A stretch of 64,000 nucleotides of DNA from Blastomyces gilchristii SLH14081 (GCF_000003855.2 NW_003101673.1:1496575-1560574), one strand, 5' to 3'. Positions 21,388-35,810 are shown, numbered from the stretch's first letter. Notes: generated by a model not told the origin, from the sequence alone. Numbers and translations are program-made.

Positions 21388-24161
21388 TATTTATTCTTAT
21401 CTTCAGATTGTATTTGAATAAAAAGTTGACTTTGTACTTTTTTAAGAACTAAACTTTGATGCTGAGTAAAAGTATATTATTTCTTATTCAAGCTATTACT
21501 ACTCTCTATCTGAAAAATCTGAGATAAAATCAAGAGTAGTGATTTATAAGAGAAAAAGATCAAGATATCAATTTAATCTGAGATTTGATATTATATCTGA
21601 CTCTGATATTCTAGTAAGTAATATTATAGATAAAGAGCATAAGTTTGATACTATTCAACTCATAAATATTTATAATGAAAAGTTATTGAAAGAAAATAAT
21701 AATATCTGAATAATTGACAGAGAATTTTTAAATATAACTCTCTTAAAAAACTCTATAATTACAGAAGACTTTAATACACATCATCTCTGATAGAATTCAG
21801 AATACAAAAGAGTAGTAAGAGCAGATAAACTGATTAAATACACTTTTAAGTATTTAATAGATTTAATTAACAAGTCTGATTAACAAACATTCTTTAGAAA
21901 AGACATGAAATAAAAATCTATTATAGATTTAACTTTCATATTATAAAGTCTAATTGAAAAAAGACTTATAAACTGATTTATTAATTTAAATAAGATATCA
22001 CAATCAGATCATGAGATTATTCAATTTAATATTAAACTGAGTGAAAAATAAATAAGTGAAAATTCTCTTCTCTCTAATCAGTATAACTTTGAAAAAGCTG
22101 ATTGAAAAGCAGTTAAAGAAAGTATAAAACAGCTGAAATCTGAACAGCAGAGTAAGCTCTATTGAAATCAGAGTCAAGATATCTCAAATGAAATGCTTAA
22201 GAATAGAGTAAAGCTGATTATATCTATTATTTTAACAAGTATTAGAGAAAATATTTCAAAGAAAAAGTCTTCTGAGTATTTCAAATCTTGATGAAATGAG
22301 AATATCACTTCTAAAAGAAAATAATTAGTCACTGCTAAGAGACATTAAAAGAATAACTTAATATCTAATAAAGAGTTCAAAGCTATCTGAAATGAATCTT
22401 TTTCAGATAGTAAAAGAGTCAAAACAGACTACTGAAACAAATTTCTTAAAGAAGTATAAGAAAAAGAAGTTTTTAAAGTCTTCAACTATACTAAAACAAG
22501 TGACATATTCAAAACCGCTCCATCACGAACTCGCTCAATCTTTCGAATAAGAACCCGCTGATAGATTCATTGAAAAGCCCTCGATCATACAAGCATTTTA
22601 ACCCCATCACTGACTGCATACCCCGTGTGATGATGAAGTTATTCAGTCAAATGTGAACCAGATGTTGTTTGAAACTCCTGAGTGAGATTATCCCCTGTTC
22701 TCCCCTATCACACCACAATCCCAGGCCAAATTGCCATACAAATTGTAAGATGAAAAGACCTAGCCATATGTGTCAATCTTCTTAATTTTGAAAGATCTCT
22801 GATCTGTAATTGTGAAGATATCTGAGAAGCAATCTTCACAAAAACCCTGTTCATCTTTGATGTTTCAAAACATCAATGCTAAGTCTCACCCTTGTACTAT
22901 TCTTTTCAATCTGACTCTTTCCTGGCAGAAAAATACAAAAAGATATCTCAGTAATAATATTAAGTATATAATCAACAGACACTTCTGAAGTGCAATCTCT
23001 GTGAATACTCTGTCTGTCTTCAGTGTATCTAGACATTAATACCAGGTCTCACTCTCATACTGTCTCTCTCAATCTAGCTCATCTCTGACAGAATAATACA
23101 ATAAGATATCTTGATAACAGTATTTAATATATAATCAGCAGACAATGAGTTAACAGCATGAGTTAACAGCATATTAATAACTATAAAATCAGTATATCTT
23201 AAGATCTGACTGAGTCTTTGATCCCTGCATAGTGAGATATATTAAATCTAGTTTTAATATCTTAATATTCAATAGATTCTGTAAGAGATTGAGAACAGCA
23301 ATACTAGATTTCTATTGAATTTGAGAATTAACTCTATATTGATATAATCATTGATAAAAGTCTTCTATTTTAAGATATAAATAACCAGTTCCTCTGCATC
23401 CTGCTGATAATATTTATATTATTATATAGAAACAGACTTATATTCTCTATAATATCAAGACTCTGAAGAGAGAAAGTCTTGATAGAGAGTATATAGTAGT
23501 GTATATCTTAGCAGTTTCTATCTTATTCTTCTGTAGTAGTTAATGTAAAAAAAACATCTTAGAAATAGTTTTTTACTTCTCTTGAAAAAGTAAGATGTTT
23601 TTCTCTGAATTTTATACAATATTCTTACAAAGAATTAAAAACAGAGTTATTTTCTATTATAATTTCACATTCTTTTAAGTAAGAATTACTTTTTCAGTGA
23701 CTGAAGAGCTTTCATTAATACTTAATTCTTTTTTACACTTTTTATTAACTGATTTGAGTTGCACACTTGTTATGTGAGAAGAATTGAATGATTTAGAATA
23801 AAATTGAATAGTTTTAATCAATTTCTCTGTAAAAAATTGATTTATTTTTTATCAGTTTTTCTCTCAAAAACTGTCATATTATCTGATTTATTATTAATTG
23901 ATATCATACTTTTTCTCACTGTATCTCAAGAAAGAGATTATAAAGATTTTATTAATTTATCTCAAACATTAATTTTAGTTTATTAAATTCTCTTTAAAAA
24001 TCTAATCTAGTTACTAAACTAGTGTGAAAAAAATCAGATATTTTATATATAAAAGTCTTTTACTCTTCTTTTGAAATAGTCTGATTAACTTTTCAATTCA
24101 AAAAAGTTTAATAAATATCTTAATTAAAACACTCTGATCAACTTTTCATTGAGTGAGAATA

Positions 24162-25778
24162 ATAAGTTTAAAAATACACTCAGTTGATATGGAAAAAGAT
24201 ACTTTCTTAAATGCTATTTCTGAGATTGAAATTCTAAAGTGAAGAAAGAAAGAAGAAATAGAGAAATAATAAGTTCTTGAAATATAGAAACTTGAAAAAC
24301 TAAGTAAGATTCTTGAAAAGTAGTGTCTGAGTGAGATGAATGAAGAAGTTCTGCTAATTCTTTATACTCAGACTAGATAACTGCAGAAAGTGATCAAGTT
24401 CAAACTTGAAATTTCAAACACAGTTGTAGAAACATTGAAAATTTCTAGTACAATCACTGACTCTTTATTTTACTCTTCTTCTTTTTCTATTTCTTCTTCT
24501 TCTTCTTTAAATCAGAAGAAAATATATACTCAAGCAGCTGAATCTACTGTCTCTAAATCTGCTATCTCTAAATCTGCTATCTCAAAATCTGCTCAAAATC
24601 CTGAGAAAACTAAGAAGAATACTGCTCATACTCCTATTCATAGAAAAGTGAAGAAAAAAATATAAAAAGAGAAAAACTTTCAAATCTTCAGAAATAGAAG
24701 ACTTATTCTCAAAGTCTCAAATCAGAATATCTTACAGAGAAACAAGCTAAACTCAAATCTCATTTTCAGAATTAGAAATAAAATCAATCAGCAGTTCTTT
24801 TCTCAGTTAATAACTGATATTAAAGTTCAAAAATCAGTTATAGCTTTAATTGAGTTATTCTTCTTTGAAAACTCTATCATTCTGACTACAATGTCTGAAT
24901 TCAGTGCAGAATTCCTTATTCAGAATGAGAATCTCTGAAAATCAGTAGTAGAATCTTTGTTAAACATAATAATTCTATCTCAGAGAGATGAAAAGTGAGA
25001 CAAATTCATTCTTTATAATATTTCAGTTGAAACTTTTGACTGTGAAGAAGAAATACTACTTCTCAAAAATGAATTAGAAGAATACAACTCTATTTAACTG
25101 AGAAAAGAGTCTGTATAACTAAATTCAATTAAGTTTAGACAAAGTAGAAGAAATGTCTCTGTTCTAGTATATATAAAGACACTTGAACAGTCAAAGATCT
25201 CTGAAGTAAAAGTAGCAGGTTTGAAAATAAGAGTTCATGAATACAAAGACTCAAGAATAAATCTCAAAGCTCAAACACAGTGTTCAAACTGTTAAACATA
25301 TAGATACTTTGTAATCTCTTATTTTAAAGACTTAAAATGTGCATTCTATGCTAGAGATCATAAAACTAGAAAGCATAAATATAAAACATGCTTAAAAAGA
25401 GATGAAATATGTTAATATACTCTGCTTAAATACTCTAATTGCAAAGAAAAACATGTATCTAGCTTAAAAGAATGTATATTTACTTTAAGAACTCAAAAGA
25501 ACTGAAGAAAAGATGAAGCTCAAAGTAAATCTAGAACTGAAGAGAATAGTTAAGTCAGTAAATCTACAACTGTAAGCTTAAAAAGAAGAAACTCTCAACT
25601 ATCTAAATCTTTAAACTTCAATTCTTCAGCTAAATGTAAATAGAATTTGAATTCTCAAACTTCTATTAAGATTAGAGAATTGAGAAATAACTCTGATAAT
25701 AAACTAGATATAATACAAGCAGTTGAGAGTTCTACTTTTCAAAATAGTTATAATTTACTATCTGATGATAGTGATTAG
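24162..25778 (+). pseudogene. LINE B ORF1 (decayed, start codon lost)
   Basis: The expected ATG has become ATA at 24162, and the frame ends in TAG at 25776-25778. The open part at 24390-24665 contains the coiled N-terminal region and Ser-rich linker. Zinc-knuckle remnants are near 25280-25470, with further Cys losses. It is collinear with LINE A ORF1. Confidence 0.8.
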
Positions 25779-25807
25779 ATTCTACTCTATCTCTACTCTT
25801 TTTTAGT

Positions 25808-28800
25808 ATGAATATATAGCAAAAATAACAAAAAAAGTTTAAAAACTCTTTGAAAATCACATTTATTCAAAATAATGTGAATAGAAACTCAAATTGTATT
25901 TATTCTTATCTTCAAATTACATTTGAATAAAAAATTGATTTTATACTGCTTCAGAAACTGAATTTTGATGCTGAGTAAAAATATATCATTTCTCATTCAA
26001 ACTACTACTGCTTTCTATCTCAAAAGTCTGAGATAAAGTTAAGAGTAGTGATCTATGAAAGAAAAAGATCAAGATATTAATTTAATGTAAGAGTTAATAT
26101 TATGTCTGACTCTGATATTCTGATGAGTAATATTATAGATAAAGAGAATGAGTTTGATACTATACAGCTTATAAATATCTATAATGAGAAGTTATTGAAG
26201 AAAAATAACAATATCTGAATAATTAATAGAGGATTTCTGAACATAACTCTATTAAGAAACTCTATAATTGCAGGAGATTTCAATGCATATCATCTCTGAT
26301 AAAATTCAGAATGCAAAAGAGCAGTAAGAGTAGATAATCTGTTTAAATGAATCTTTAAGCATTTAATAGATTTAGTTAAACAAGTCTGATCAACAAAGAT
26401 TCTTTAGAAAAGATATGAAACAGAAATCTATTATAGATTTAATCTTCATATTATAAAATCTAATAAAAAAAGAACTTGTAAACTGATGCATTGATTTAAA
26501 TGAGATATCAGAATCAGATCATGAGATTATTCAATTTAATATTGAACTGAGTGAAAAATAAATGAGTGAAAATCCTCTTCTCTCTAATTAGTTTAACTTT
26601 GAAAAAGCTGATTGAAAAGTAGTTGAAGAAAGTATAAAACTTTTAAAATCTGAAAAGTAGAGTAAGCTATATTAAAATTCTAATCAAGATATCTTAAATG
26701 AAATGCTTGAGAATAGAGCACAGCTCATTACATCTATTATTCTAATAAGTGTTAGAGATAATATTTCAAAGAGAAAGTCTTCTGAGTATTTCAAATCTTG
26801 ATAAAATAACAATATTATATCTAAAAGAAAATAATTAGCTACTGTTAGAAGAGATTGAAAGAATGATGTAATATCTGATAAAGAGTTCAAAGCTATCAGA
26901 AATGAATATTTTTCAGATATTAAAAGAGCTAAAACAGACTGCTGAAATAAATTTCTTAAAGAAGTATAAGAAAAGAAAGTTTTTAAAGCTTTTAACTATA
27001 TTAAAATAAGAAGTGTAGTAAAACTTTCAGCTTTAGAATATAAGTTTCAGAATGAATCATATACAGCAAATTCTTTTGAGAAAAAATATCAAGCTTTTAT
27101 AAGAATTCTCTTTCAAAACTTATCAGATTCAGATTCAGAGAAAGAGAATATATCACTTCACAACTATATTAATAAAAATAACTGAGAATGATCTGAGCTT
27201 ATATAAAATGAATTAGAGTTAGCTATCTTCTCAAGTTCAGTTAAAACTGCTGCAGAGCCTGATTCAATCAATTACTTAATTATTTAAAATATATACTTCT
27301 ACTTAAAGAATGAATATTTTGAGCTCTTTTTCAATCTCTTGAAAAATGAATATTATTCTGAATACTGAAGAGAAGTCACTGAAGTGATTCTTACAAAGTC
27401 TAATAGAAACACTTCAATTTCTAATTTATATAGAGTAATATCTCTATTGAACTGTCTAGAAAAGATTTTAGAAAAGATAATAGCTACTCAACTATCTTTT
27501 ATATACTCTATTAATAATTCTCTTTTATTCAGTGAATCAATGAGAGATAGAAAGTAATATTCTGTAATTAGCACTGTTCTCTCAGTTATTTATAATATTT
27601 AAATAGCAAAGTATGAAGATCTGATCTCAACTGCAGTTTTTATTGATATAAAAGAAGCATTTGATCATGTTTCAAAGTCAAAGTTAATTCAGACTTTGAA
27701 GATGTTAAAACTATCACTTTCTCTAATAAAGTGAATTAACTGTTTTATATCTAAAAGAATCATATAACTATTCTTTGATAAAATGAAATAAGACAAGACT
27801 GAGATAAAAATAGAAGTACTGTAAGAATCTTTAATCTTACTTATTTTATTTACAATATACACTGTATATCTATGCAAAAATATAGATATGAAAATAGTAT
27901 GATCTTTAAGTTATATAAATGATATTGATCTAGTCTACAGCTTAAAAACAATCATAGAGAATTTAAAAGTGATTATAAAAGTAATAAAGAAAATCTTTGT
28001 TAGAGTAGATATTAATTAAATTCAATTTAATATAGATAAAACTGAGTTAATTCATTTCTTTTCTAGATTCAATGAGACAGAACTATGTCTCACTCTTTTA
28101 AATAGAGAGATTAAACCCACTTTAAATATCAAATGATTAGAAGTATGATTAAACTCTAAGTTGAATTTTAAATATCATATTCAACAAAGAACTATCAAGA
28201 CAGAAAGACTATTAAATAACATAATCAGACTATCAAATACAGAAAGAGATCTATTCTTCCAGACTATGAGACAGTTATATATAGCTTGTATTATCTCAGT
28301 AGCTGATTATGAAGTTCAAGTTTAATAAAATAATCAAGAAAATTTCACTGAACTCTTTCAAAGTCTGTAAAACACTGCTTTAAGAAGAATTCTGAGAGTA
28401 CTTAAATCATCTTTTATTAAAGTAATGAAAATTAAAGCTTTAATTCTCTCTTCTACTATTAGATTTGAAAAGATCTCTATAAAGTATGCTTTAAGAGTTA
28501 TAAAGATAAGCTTAAATTATATAATCTGAAAAAGAGTCTCTTCTTCATTTTTATTAATTAACTCAGAAAATGAAATAAATTGAAATAGATTTCTTGATTA
28601 AAATGAAAATACTTCTTTAAAGAAAATGTCTTCTCAACTATACAGACTATACTCACTGATTAAAGATCAATTTTTCTCTTTAAATATTGAAAAAGTTAAT
28701 CATGAGAAGATATCTCTCTGAAGAGAAAAGCTTGAATCTCTTATAGACTTGTAAATAAGTGAACTATTTAAAGAAGAAGAATATGAACAGTATTTGAAGA

Positions 28801-29763
28801 GAATTTCTACAATCAATATAAAAGACTCTATTCTGATTTATTCAGATAACTCAAAAAATGAGAATTTGAATATATTAGATACAGACATTGTTTATACTGA
28901 AGATAATATCAATTTTATCTCAGATTTCTGAAATTTAGACTGTGAATCTGAAGTCTTTGATACTGAACTATTTATAATAGTGAAAGCTTTCAAACTCATT
29001 GAAATAAAATTTTATAAAAGAGAAAATAGTTTGAAAGAGATATAAATATTCTCTGATAGTCAAGCTGCTTTAAAAAGACTTAGAAATAGTCAGATTCATA
29101 AAGATCAAATGAATCTTGAACTGATTTTAAACTCTGTTTTGCAAATTCAAAAGAGAAGAATATTGAAGCTGATAATTTATCTGCACTGAGTTCCTGCTTA
29201 TATGAATATTCATAGTAATAAATTAAATGATTCAGCTGTAAAAAAGAGTTCAGAATTAAGCAGACCTATTCAAAAGATTGTGTCCTGGTCTTTTATAAAG
29301 AGAAAGATAAAAGAATCTTATTTAGATAAGTGAAATGAAAGCTGGTAGAAATAAAAGAAGAGTATATATTATTCAAGATTCGAAACAAAATCCAAGTGAA
29401 AATCTTATTCAATTAAATGTAAAAAGAAAATATTCTCATCTATAATACAGCTGAAACTAGAACATGACTATTTTAAATCTTATATACAAAGATTTGATGA
29501 TAGATTTGATTCAATAGAATGCTCATTCTGCAATGTAAATGAGAATCCTGAGTATATTATAATGCACTGTGCATTGTACAATAGTCTCAGAGTCAGATTG
29601 AAGAAGAAGTATGATTTAAATTAATTAAATATGAGATTCTTATTCTCAACTGAGACATGAATTAAATACTTAATAGACATTCTATCAGAAAATCAAGCAG
29701 TTACAAGAAAATGACTGAATTCAGAAATATCTGAATATGAAGAGATGAAAATTGATTAGATAT
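25808..29763 (+). pseudogene. LINE B ORF2 (decayed, one frameshift)
   Basis: The start is ATG at 25808. Endonuclease, RT and RNase H follow as in LINE A. A 1-bp insertion near 26385-26390 (GTTAAACAAG against GTTAATAAG) shifts the frame inside the endonuclease. The RT box reads Y-I-N-D near 27917, so a catalytic Asp is lost. RNase H has YSDNSKN near 28845. Stops are frequent. Confidence 0.82.
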
Positions 29764-30134
29764 TGTCTATTAACACAGCTATACACTATCTTTTAATAAT
29801 ATTGTTTTATTATAGTCTCTCTTTACTGTACTTTTTCTTTTCTGTTCTTTTCTATCTATCTATTTAATATGTCTATCTTTAAGACTATGTTCTTTTTTCC
29901 TTTATCATGATATTTTCAAATGATTTCAAAGTATTAGAAGATGTTGAAATACTGTAATTTATGAACAGTTTTTATATTCTGAGCTGGAATTTTCTGATTT
30001 TACATTTCTGAAATTGGTAAATGTATAATAGTTAACTTTATAGATATAGGAAAAACCCTGAGAACTAAAAATTCTCAGATAGATGTCATAGTCTCTGACT
30101 GCATACATCTATAATTGAAAAATAATAATAATAA

Positions 30135-30236
30135 CTACTACTCACTTAAAAAGAGGCTTGCAGAAAACACATCACATTGTAAAAAAGCAAAAACAAGAGA
30201 ATAATATTGGCAAGGATTCAATAAATGAATATCAAG
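30135..30236. other. Junction between LINE B tail and copia gag
   Basis: About 100 bp of A-rich sequence in which I recognise no LTR and no gene. The expected copia 5' LTR and the rest of LINE L2 are both missing, which points to a deletion at this junction. Confidence 0.5.
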
Positions 30237-33200
30237 ATGATGAATTCAACATGATCCCGCTCATATACATGTTCGCGATCTCGCATTCTTTTCACTGAGT
30301 CAGTTGCAGTTGATGATGATGATTCTTCACACTCATACTCTGTCAGTGAACATTCTTCTAAAGCATTTGAAAGCTTCATTAATGAATGCCTCAAAACACT
30401 CTCTTGATTTGAAGCTGGTTTGAATACAGCTTCTGACACAGTCAGGCTGACCTCTCAATCTACTCAACAGCTTAATGCTGGTTCTCATGAAGTCTACTGT
30501 TCAGATGAGGCATTATCAGATTAACTGATGAAACATCTCAAGATAATATTTAAGATGAAGAAGAACAAGGAAAGAGTTCTAGAACTCAAATTACAACTGA
30601 AAAAACTCTGTCAAGAGAGATTCTCAATCTTCACAGATTGATCACAGAATGTCAATAATTATTCTGTCATTATCTCAACAGCCTGTACAGTTACATGAGA
30701 TTCTAATCTCAGTGAAAGGTTGAAATTCAATCTTTATGAACTGAATAGCTGTGTTGGCAAGACAATCTCTCAATTCAAGAAAGATGTCAAGAATGCTGTG
30801 AGGTCAAACAGTCTAACTGATACATTCAATTACATCACATGAAGCAGCTTCATGAAAGCAAAACTGGTTGATACACAGTGTTAGTATATGATAGAGAAAT
30901 GACAGATACAGAACTCTCTATAAAGAGATGATGAATGAGTATCATTCTGAGACATCAGAAACTGATGACTCTATATCTTCATCTCAAACTCATTGAGTGC
31001 AGGTGTCAGACCATGTTTCTCTAAATATGATGAAAATCAGATCACTTATACTCTATGAAATCCGATTGAACAGGAATACTCTGTCTCAAAAACACAGTTA
31101 CACTGTGAGACAGTTCTGAAATTCATATTACTTAGTGATACACAGGTCATCAATCTACACACATTCTTTGATAAGTTCTAGTTTCTCATCATGAAATTGA
31201 AGATGATGAATACTTCTCTCTCAGATGTGTGAATATTTGATATCTTCTACTCAGTTCTACTCAACAATTGAAGAAATTATATTCAAAACAAGATAGAGAA
31301 GATACAGAATTTCAAATTCATAGCTGTGATATTGAATGTTGATCTTCTCGTGAAGAAGATCCGCTCACGGCTTAATTCTTCAAAGAATACAAAGAATCTA
31401 CAGAATACAGATTCTGCGGCTAACTCTGCTATAACAGCTACAACAGTCACAATGTCTATCAATAATAACAATACATTGAATTCAGCCTGTGAAGACTGTA
31501 CTGAATGTGATTATAATAGTTCTCAAGAGAGCTTCTGAAATTATCAGAATTCAGGAAATTAATCTACATGTTCTGAATGTAAGAAATCTCACTTTGACAA
31601 CTGTTGATTGATTAATTCAGACAGTGCTCTGAATAATTGAAGAATCTACAACACTGTAAGAATAAAGAAATTCAAAGAAAAGAAGAAAAAGAACAATAGT
31701 GAGAATAGAACTCAACTATTTATTACAGATAGTTCAGAGATCTTTCAGATAACAAATCTCATAGAGATTATAAATGTGTCAGTCTGTTTCATGAAATCTC
31801 ACAAGAATTCCCTCACTATATGAGATAGTCACACTGAATGCCACATTGTAAGTGATAGATCATGATTTTCAGAGCTTATAGCAATCAACAGTTCAACAGT
31901 TCAAGTGACTAACAAGGTCATTCTGAAGGTTCAGAGTGTCAGCACTGTGTTTATTTCAGTGAGTGAAAGATTAATAGAATTCAATCATATATACTACATG
32001 TCAGAACTATTCACAAATCTAATCTCTACTGAACTTATGAAGTGTGAGAGCTATATTCACTGTGATATATAGGTTAATACTGAGAACTACTTTGAGTTTC
32101 TATTATCTATTAATAGTGATATCTTCTATATCAATCTGTTTTATAATAATATTTATATTCTATCTGACAGCTCACTGATATTTCATGATATAATGAATAA
32201 CTCAATGTATGAAGCAGTGATATATATGACTGTTCTGAAACTACAGATAATCTCAATAGATTATAATCTGAATACAGAGTTCTTGAGATCTTTCAGCTAT
32301 GAGAAGATTGAACAGTTAATCAACTCTAAGAATTCAGATACTGATTTCTTTATTATCTTATCTTTATCTTGATTATCTGCAGTTCTTCTGAAACAGCTTT
32401 CAATAGATGAGTGATATCATTGACTTAGTCATATTACTGAAAATATTATATTAAAAATGACTAGAGACTTATAATTTGATATTATTATTATCAGTGTGAA
32501 GAAATTATTATTCTGTGTCACATGTGTCAAGATTAAACAGAAACACACTTTTTACAAGAATTTCACACCATATCATGTCATCTGCAAGGTCTTGAAGATT
32601 TGAGTGAATATATTCAGTGATGATGAGATTCTTGAAACTGAGAATGATATATCATCTTACACTGATAAGAAGCTTGCAATAGTGATTACAGCTGATGTCA
32701 CTTATATAAGATGAATATTTCTGTTGAAATAAAAGAATGAGATGTTGAGATATCTACAGATCTTCAATCAATTGATCAAGAATTTGCTGAGATGTGACAT
32801 TGCAATCATTCACTCAGACTGTGAAGAATTGAATTTAAATACAGTCACAGTATATATACTCAGTGAAGAAATAAAATAAGAGCTGACTCTTCTTCATACT
32901 TCACAGTAAGATGATGTATTTAAACAATTGATCAGTTTAATCATTGAGAAGTTCTGATCACTATTAATAGATTCTTTCACTTCTGAAAAGATGTAGAGTG
33001 AGACAGTTATTACAGTCAAAGAGCGGCTTAACCTTATGTCAATCTCAACTGTATTGTATGAAAACTCTGAAAATACAAAGCTGATTACACTGTATAAGAT
33101 CTGACTTGAAGCTCTATCTTCTGCACACAGTATTCACTGATGAGGTTGCAAAGCATTCTTGAAGATAGTTCTCAAGCTCATTAATAAAATAGCTTCCCAT

Positions 33201-34044
33201 TTCAAAGAGTTGATTTTTGTGAAATATGATGATTTTATTAATTATAGATTGATGAACTTCTTCAACAGGTATTTATATATATCAAAAGATATCATCTTTC
33301 AGAAGAATCTTCATCTTGCTAATTTATTATTACTGACTACACACAATCTGAAGATTCTATTCAATGCAGTCTGTAAAGCAGCTGCAGTGATTTCTTCAGT
33401 GACATCAGATCTATCTGCTATAATAATTTCTGTAATTTCTTCAATGATTTCTGATTCATTAATTGATGATTTGTTCATTGATGAAAAAATTCAACCTGAG
33501 TGTTCATTATTACTTATACTCACTAATAATTAATGAATTGACTATGAAATCTCCGCGAGAATATCTACCTTTTTGATGTAGAATACACTGAACTTCTCAG
33601 AATTCACAGTTAAATCTGATAACTCTCTGACATCTATAAGAGATATCACTACAGTGAGAGAATCTACAGTGAGAAACAGTCTTGAAAACCTATTCATCAA
33701 TTCTGAGATCACTGTACTTTTAATTTCAAAAAACCTCACATGTATCAATGCTTCTATGAAATGAAAATATTATTACAAGATCTGTGTTAAAGAGATTAAC
33801 TGTTTAAAACAGATAGAAATCTGATAACTGATAGAAAGAACATTACAAATAAGTATTCTTCACATTTAATAAGTATTTGATAAAAAGTTCAATAATATAA
33901 GTGAGGTTATTCACTATAAGGCCTGCTAAGTTGTCTGTGAAAATCATCAACAGAAGAGAATTAATTACTTAAAAATCTTTGCATCTGTCATCTCTGCATC
34001 TATCTCTCAAGCTCTTATGACAATCTCAGCATTCTGAGGCTGAT

Positions 34045-34550
34045 TAGACTGGCCGCTGGGACCATGAATTTCATGTTTGATCCCATTTGATCTGGTCTCA
34101 TACATTTCTTGGCGTGAATCCTGCTGGGACTGGCTATCAAAAAAACATGCAAAGTGACTATATATCAGATCTTAAAATGGAACCATGACTTGAAAAAAAT
34201 GAGAAAGTGGTTCCATTTGGTCTCATTTAGTTCCATTCTTGGCATAAAGTTACTATTTTTAGACATTTTCAGGTGTTTTTTAGACTATTTTTAATTTTTT
34301 AAAAAGTAACACTTTTTGGTAACGCTCAAATGAGATTTAAAGTCATTTAAAGCAATAAAAATAATTTAAATTGAGAAGTGGAAATCATGGTCTCATTTGG
34401 AAAATGTGACAAGAGTAGACAGTAAGTCCCACTGAGACAGTATGAAACTACTATCTAATGTTAAAACCATGTAATGGGATCAGTCGAATTGGTAATGAGA
34501 CTATCAAAAAATCTGGTCCTGGTCCCAGACACGGTCACACGGTCAGTCTA
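34045..34550 (+). mobile_element. hAT-type MITE 1
   Basis: It is 506 bp with terminal inverted repeats TAGACTGGCCG and CGGTCAGTCTA and the 8-bp TSD AGGCTGAT on both sides. The first about 100 bp resemble the left end of the hAT element at 58543. No ORF. Its interior contains AGTAACACTTTTTGGTAACG, a motif repeated in the hAT element. Confidence 0.92.
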
Positions 34551-35304
34551 AGGCTGATACATTCTGCAGATTGATATGATGACTGCTTTTTTAAACACTT
34601 AACTGCCTACTGATGAATAGATATATATAAATTAATTCCCAGAATTCTGTGAAGACTGTGATAATCTTGTGTATGAGTTGATACAGAGACTTTACAATCT
34701 TAAGTAAGCAGTACTCTTATAATATAAGAAGCTGTGAAAAATGCTATTATACTCAGACTTTCATGTCAGTTTCTATAATACTGAACTATTTATTCATAAT
34801 GAAAGATAGATTTATATAATTATCTACATGAATAATATCTGTCTTTACAGTTTGAAAATCAATGATCTGAACTGAGTCAAAGCTGAAATCACTGCTAATT
34901 ATAAGATCAAGAATGTGAAGAATTTCAACTACTATCTAGAAATGAAGATTAATAGAGATTTAACTTTATTAATATTATTTCAATTTCTCTTTATAAGAAA
35001 TCTTCTGAAGAAGTTCTCAATGAATAACTATCATTCTACATTCACTTCTATGAAGAAGAATGTTGATTTCATGAATAATGATGAGAAACTGATTACATAC
35101 ACAGTAGAATTTACTCTACAGTTTTATCAATTCAGAATCAGATCTCTGCAATATCTGGCAATTAATACATATTGCAATGTAAGCTTTACTGCAGAATTTC
35201 TTGAACAATTTAGCTCTGAGTCTACATCAAAGAACTGAGCTGTATTCAAATATACACTTTAATATCTACAGAGTTCAATCAATAAAGATATAATCTATCA
35301 CAGA

Positions 35305-35810
35305 TAGACTGACCATGTGACCGTGTCTGAAACCAGGATCGGATTTTTTGATAGTCTCATTACCAATTCGACTGATCTTATTACACAGTTTTAACATTAG
35401 ATAGTAGTTTCATACTGTCTCAGTGAGACTTACTGTCTACTCTTGTCACATTTTCCAAATGAGACCATGATTTCCACTTCTCAATTTAAATTATTTTTAT
35501 GGCTTTAAATGACTTTAAATCTCATTTGAGTATTACCAAAAAGTGTTACTTTTTAAAAAATTAACAATAGTCTAAAAAAAACCTTAAAATGTCTAAAAAT
35601 AGTAACTTTATGCCAAGAATGAGACTAAATGAGATCAAATAAGATCACTTTCTCATTTTTTTCAAGTCACGGTTTCATTTTAAGATCTGATATATAGTCA
35701 CTTTACATGTTTTTTTGATAGCCAGTCCCAGCGGGATTCACGTCAAGAAATGTATAGAACCAGATCAAATGTGATCAAATGTGAAATTCATAGTTCCAGC
35801 GGCCAGTCTA
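35305..35810 (-). mobile_element. hAT-type MITE 2
   Basis: It is 506 bp, in inverse orientation to MITE 1, with TSD ATCACAGA at 35297-35304 and 35811-35818. It lies in the RNase H part of the copia frame. Confidence 0.92.

Larger units (their letters stand above)
13489..22512 (+). mobile_element. LINE L2 (5'- and 3'-incomplete), split by a gypsy-A insertion
   Basis: L2 sequence covers 13489-15630 and 21393-22512. It starts inside the AT-rich 5' block, has two monomers (13930-14010), ORF1 and the first third of ORF2, and stops at 22512 where LINE B begins. Removing gypsy-A and one TATTT copy rejoins the ORF2 frame at the break. Its ORF1 lacks 45 codons relative to LINE A. Confidence 0.85.
15508..22512 (+). 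pseudogene. LINE L2 ORF2, endonuclease part only (split)
   Basis: The endonuclease starts near 15540 (ITFIQNNV near 15585), is broken at 15631 by gypsy-A, and resumes at 21393 (YLQIVFE*KVDF). It runs to 22512 through the linker before the reverse transcriptase and is lost at the LINE B junction. The RT and RNase H parts are absent. The two adjacent Trp codons after AHHL are TGA and TAG here, as in the other copies. Confidence 0.75.
22513..30134 (+). mobile_element. LINE B: full-length Tad-like LINE (decayed)
   Basis: It starts AACCGCTCC at 22513 and ends in an (AAT)n tail at 30134. The order is GC-rich block (strongly decayed), AT-rich hairpin block, monomers, ORF1, ORF2, 3' UTR hairpin (30058-30078) and tail. 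Its left flank is LINE L2 and its right flank the start of the copia element, with no target-site duplication that I can recognise. The insertion or a later rearrangement removed the rest of L2. Confidence 0.88.

Noticed and set aside
30218..30439. 73-codon minus-strand frame at the start of copia gag.
   Set aside because: The plus-strand copia gag frame across the same bases is in frame with the whole polyprotein, so this is a shadow.
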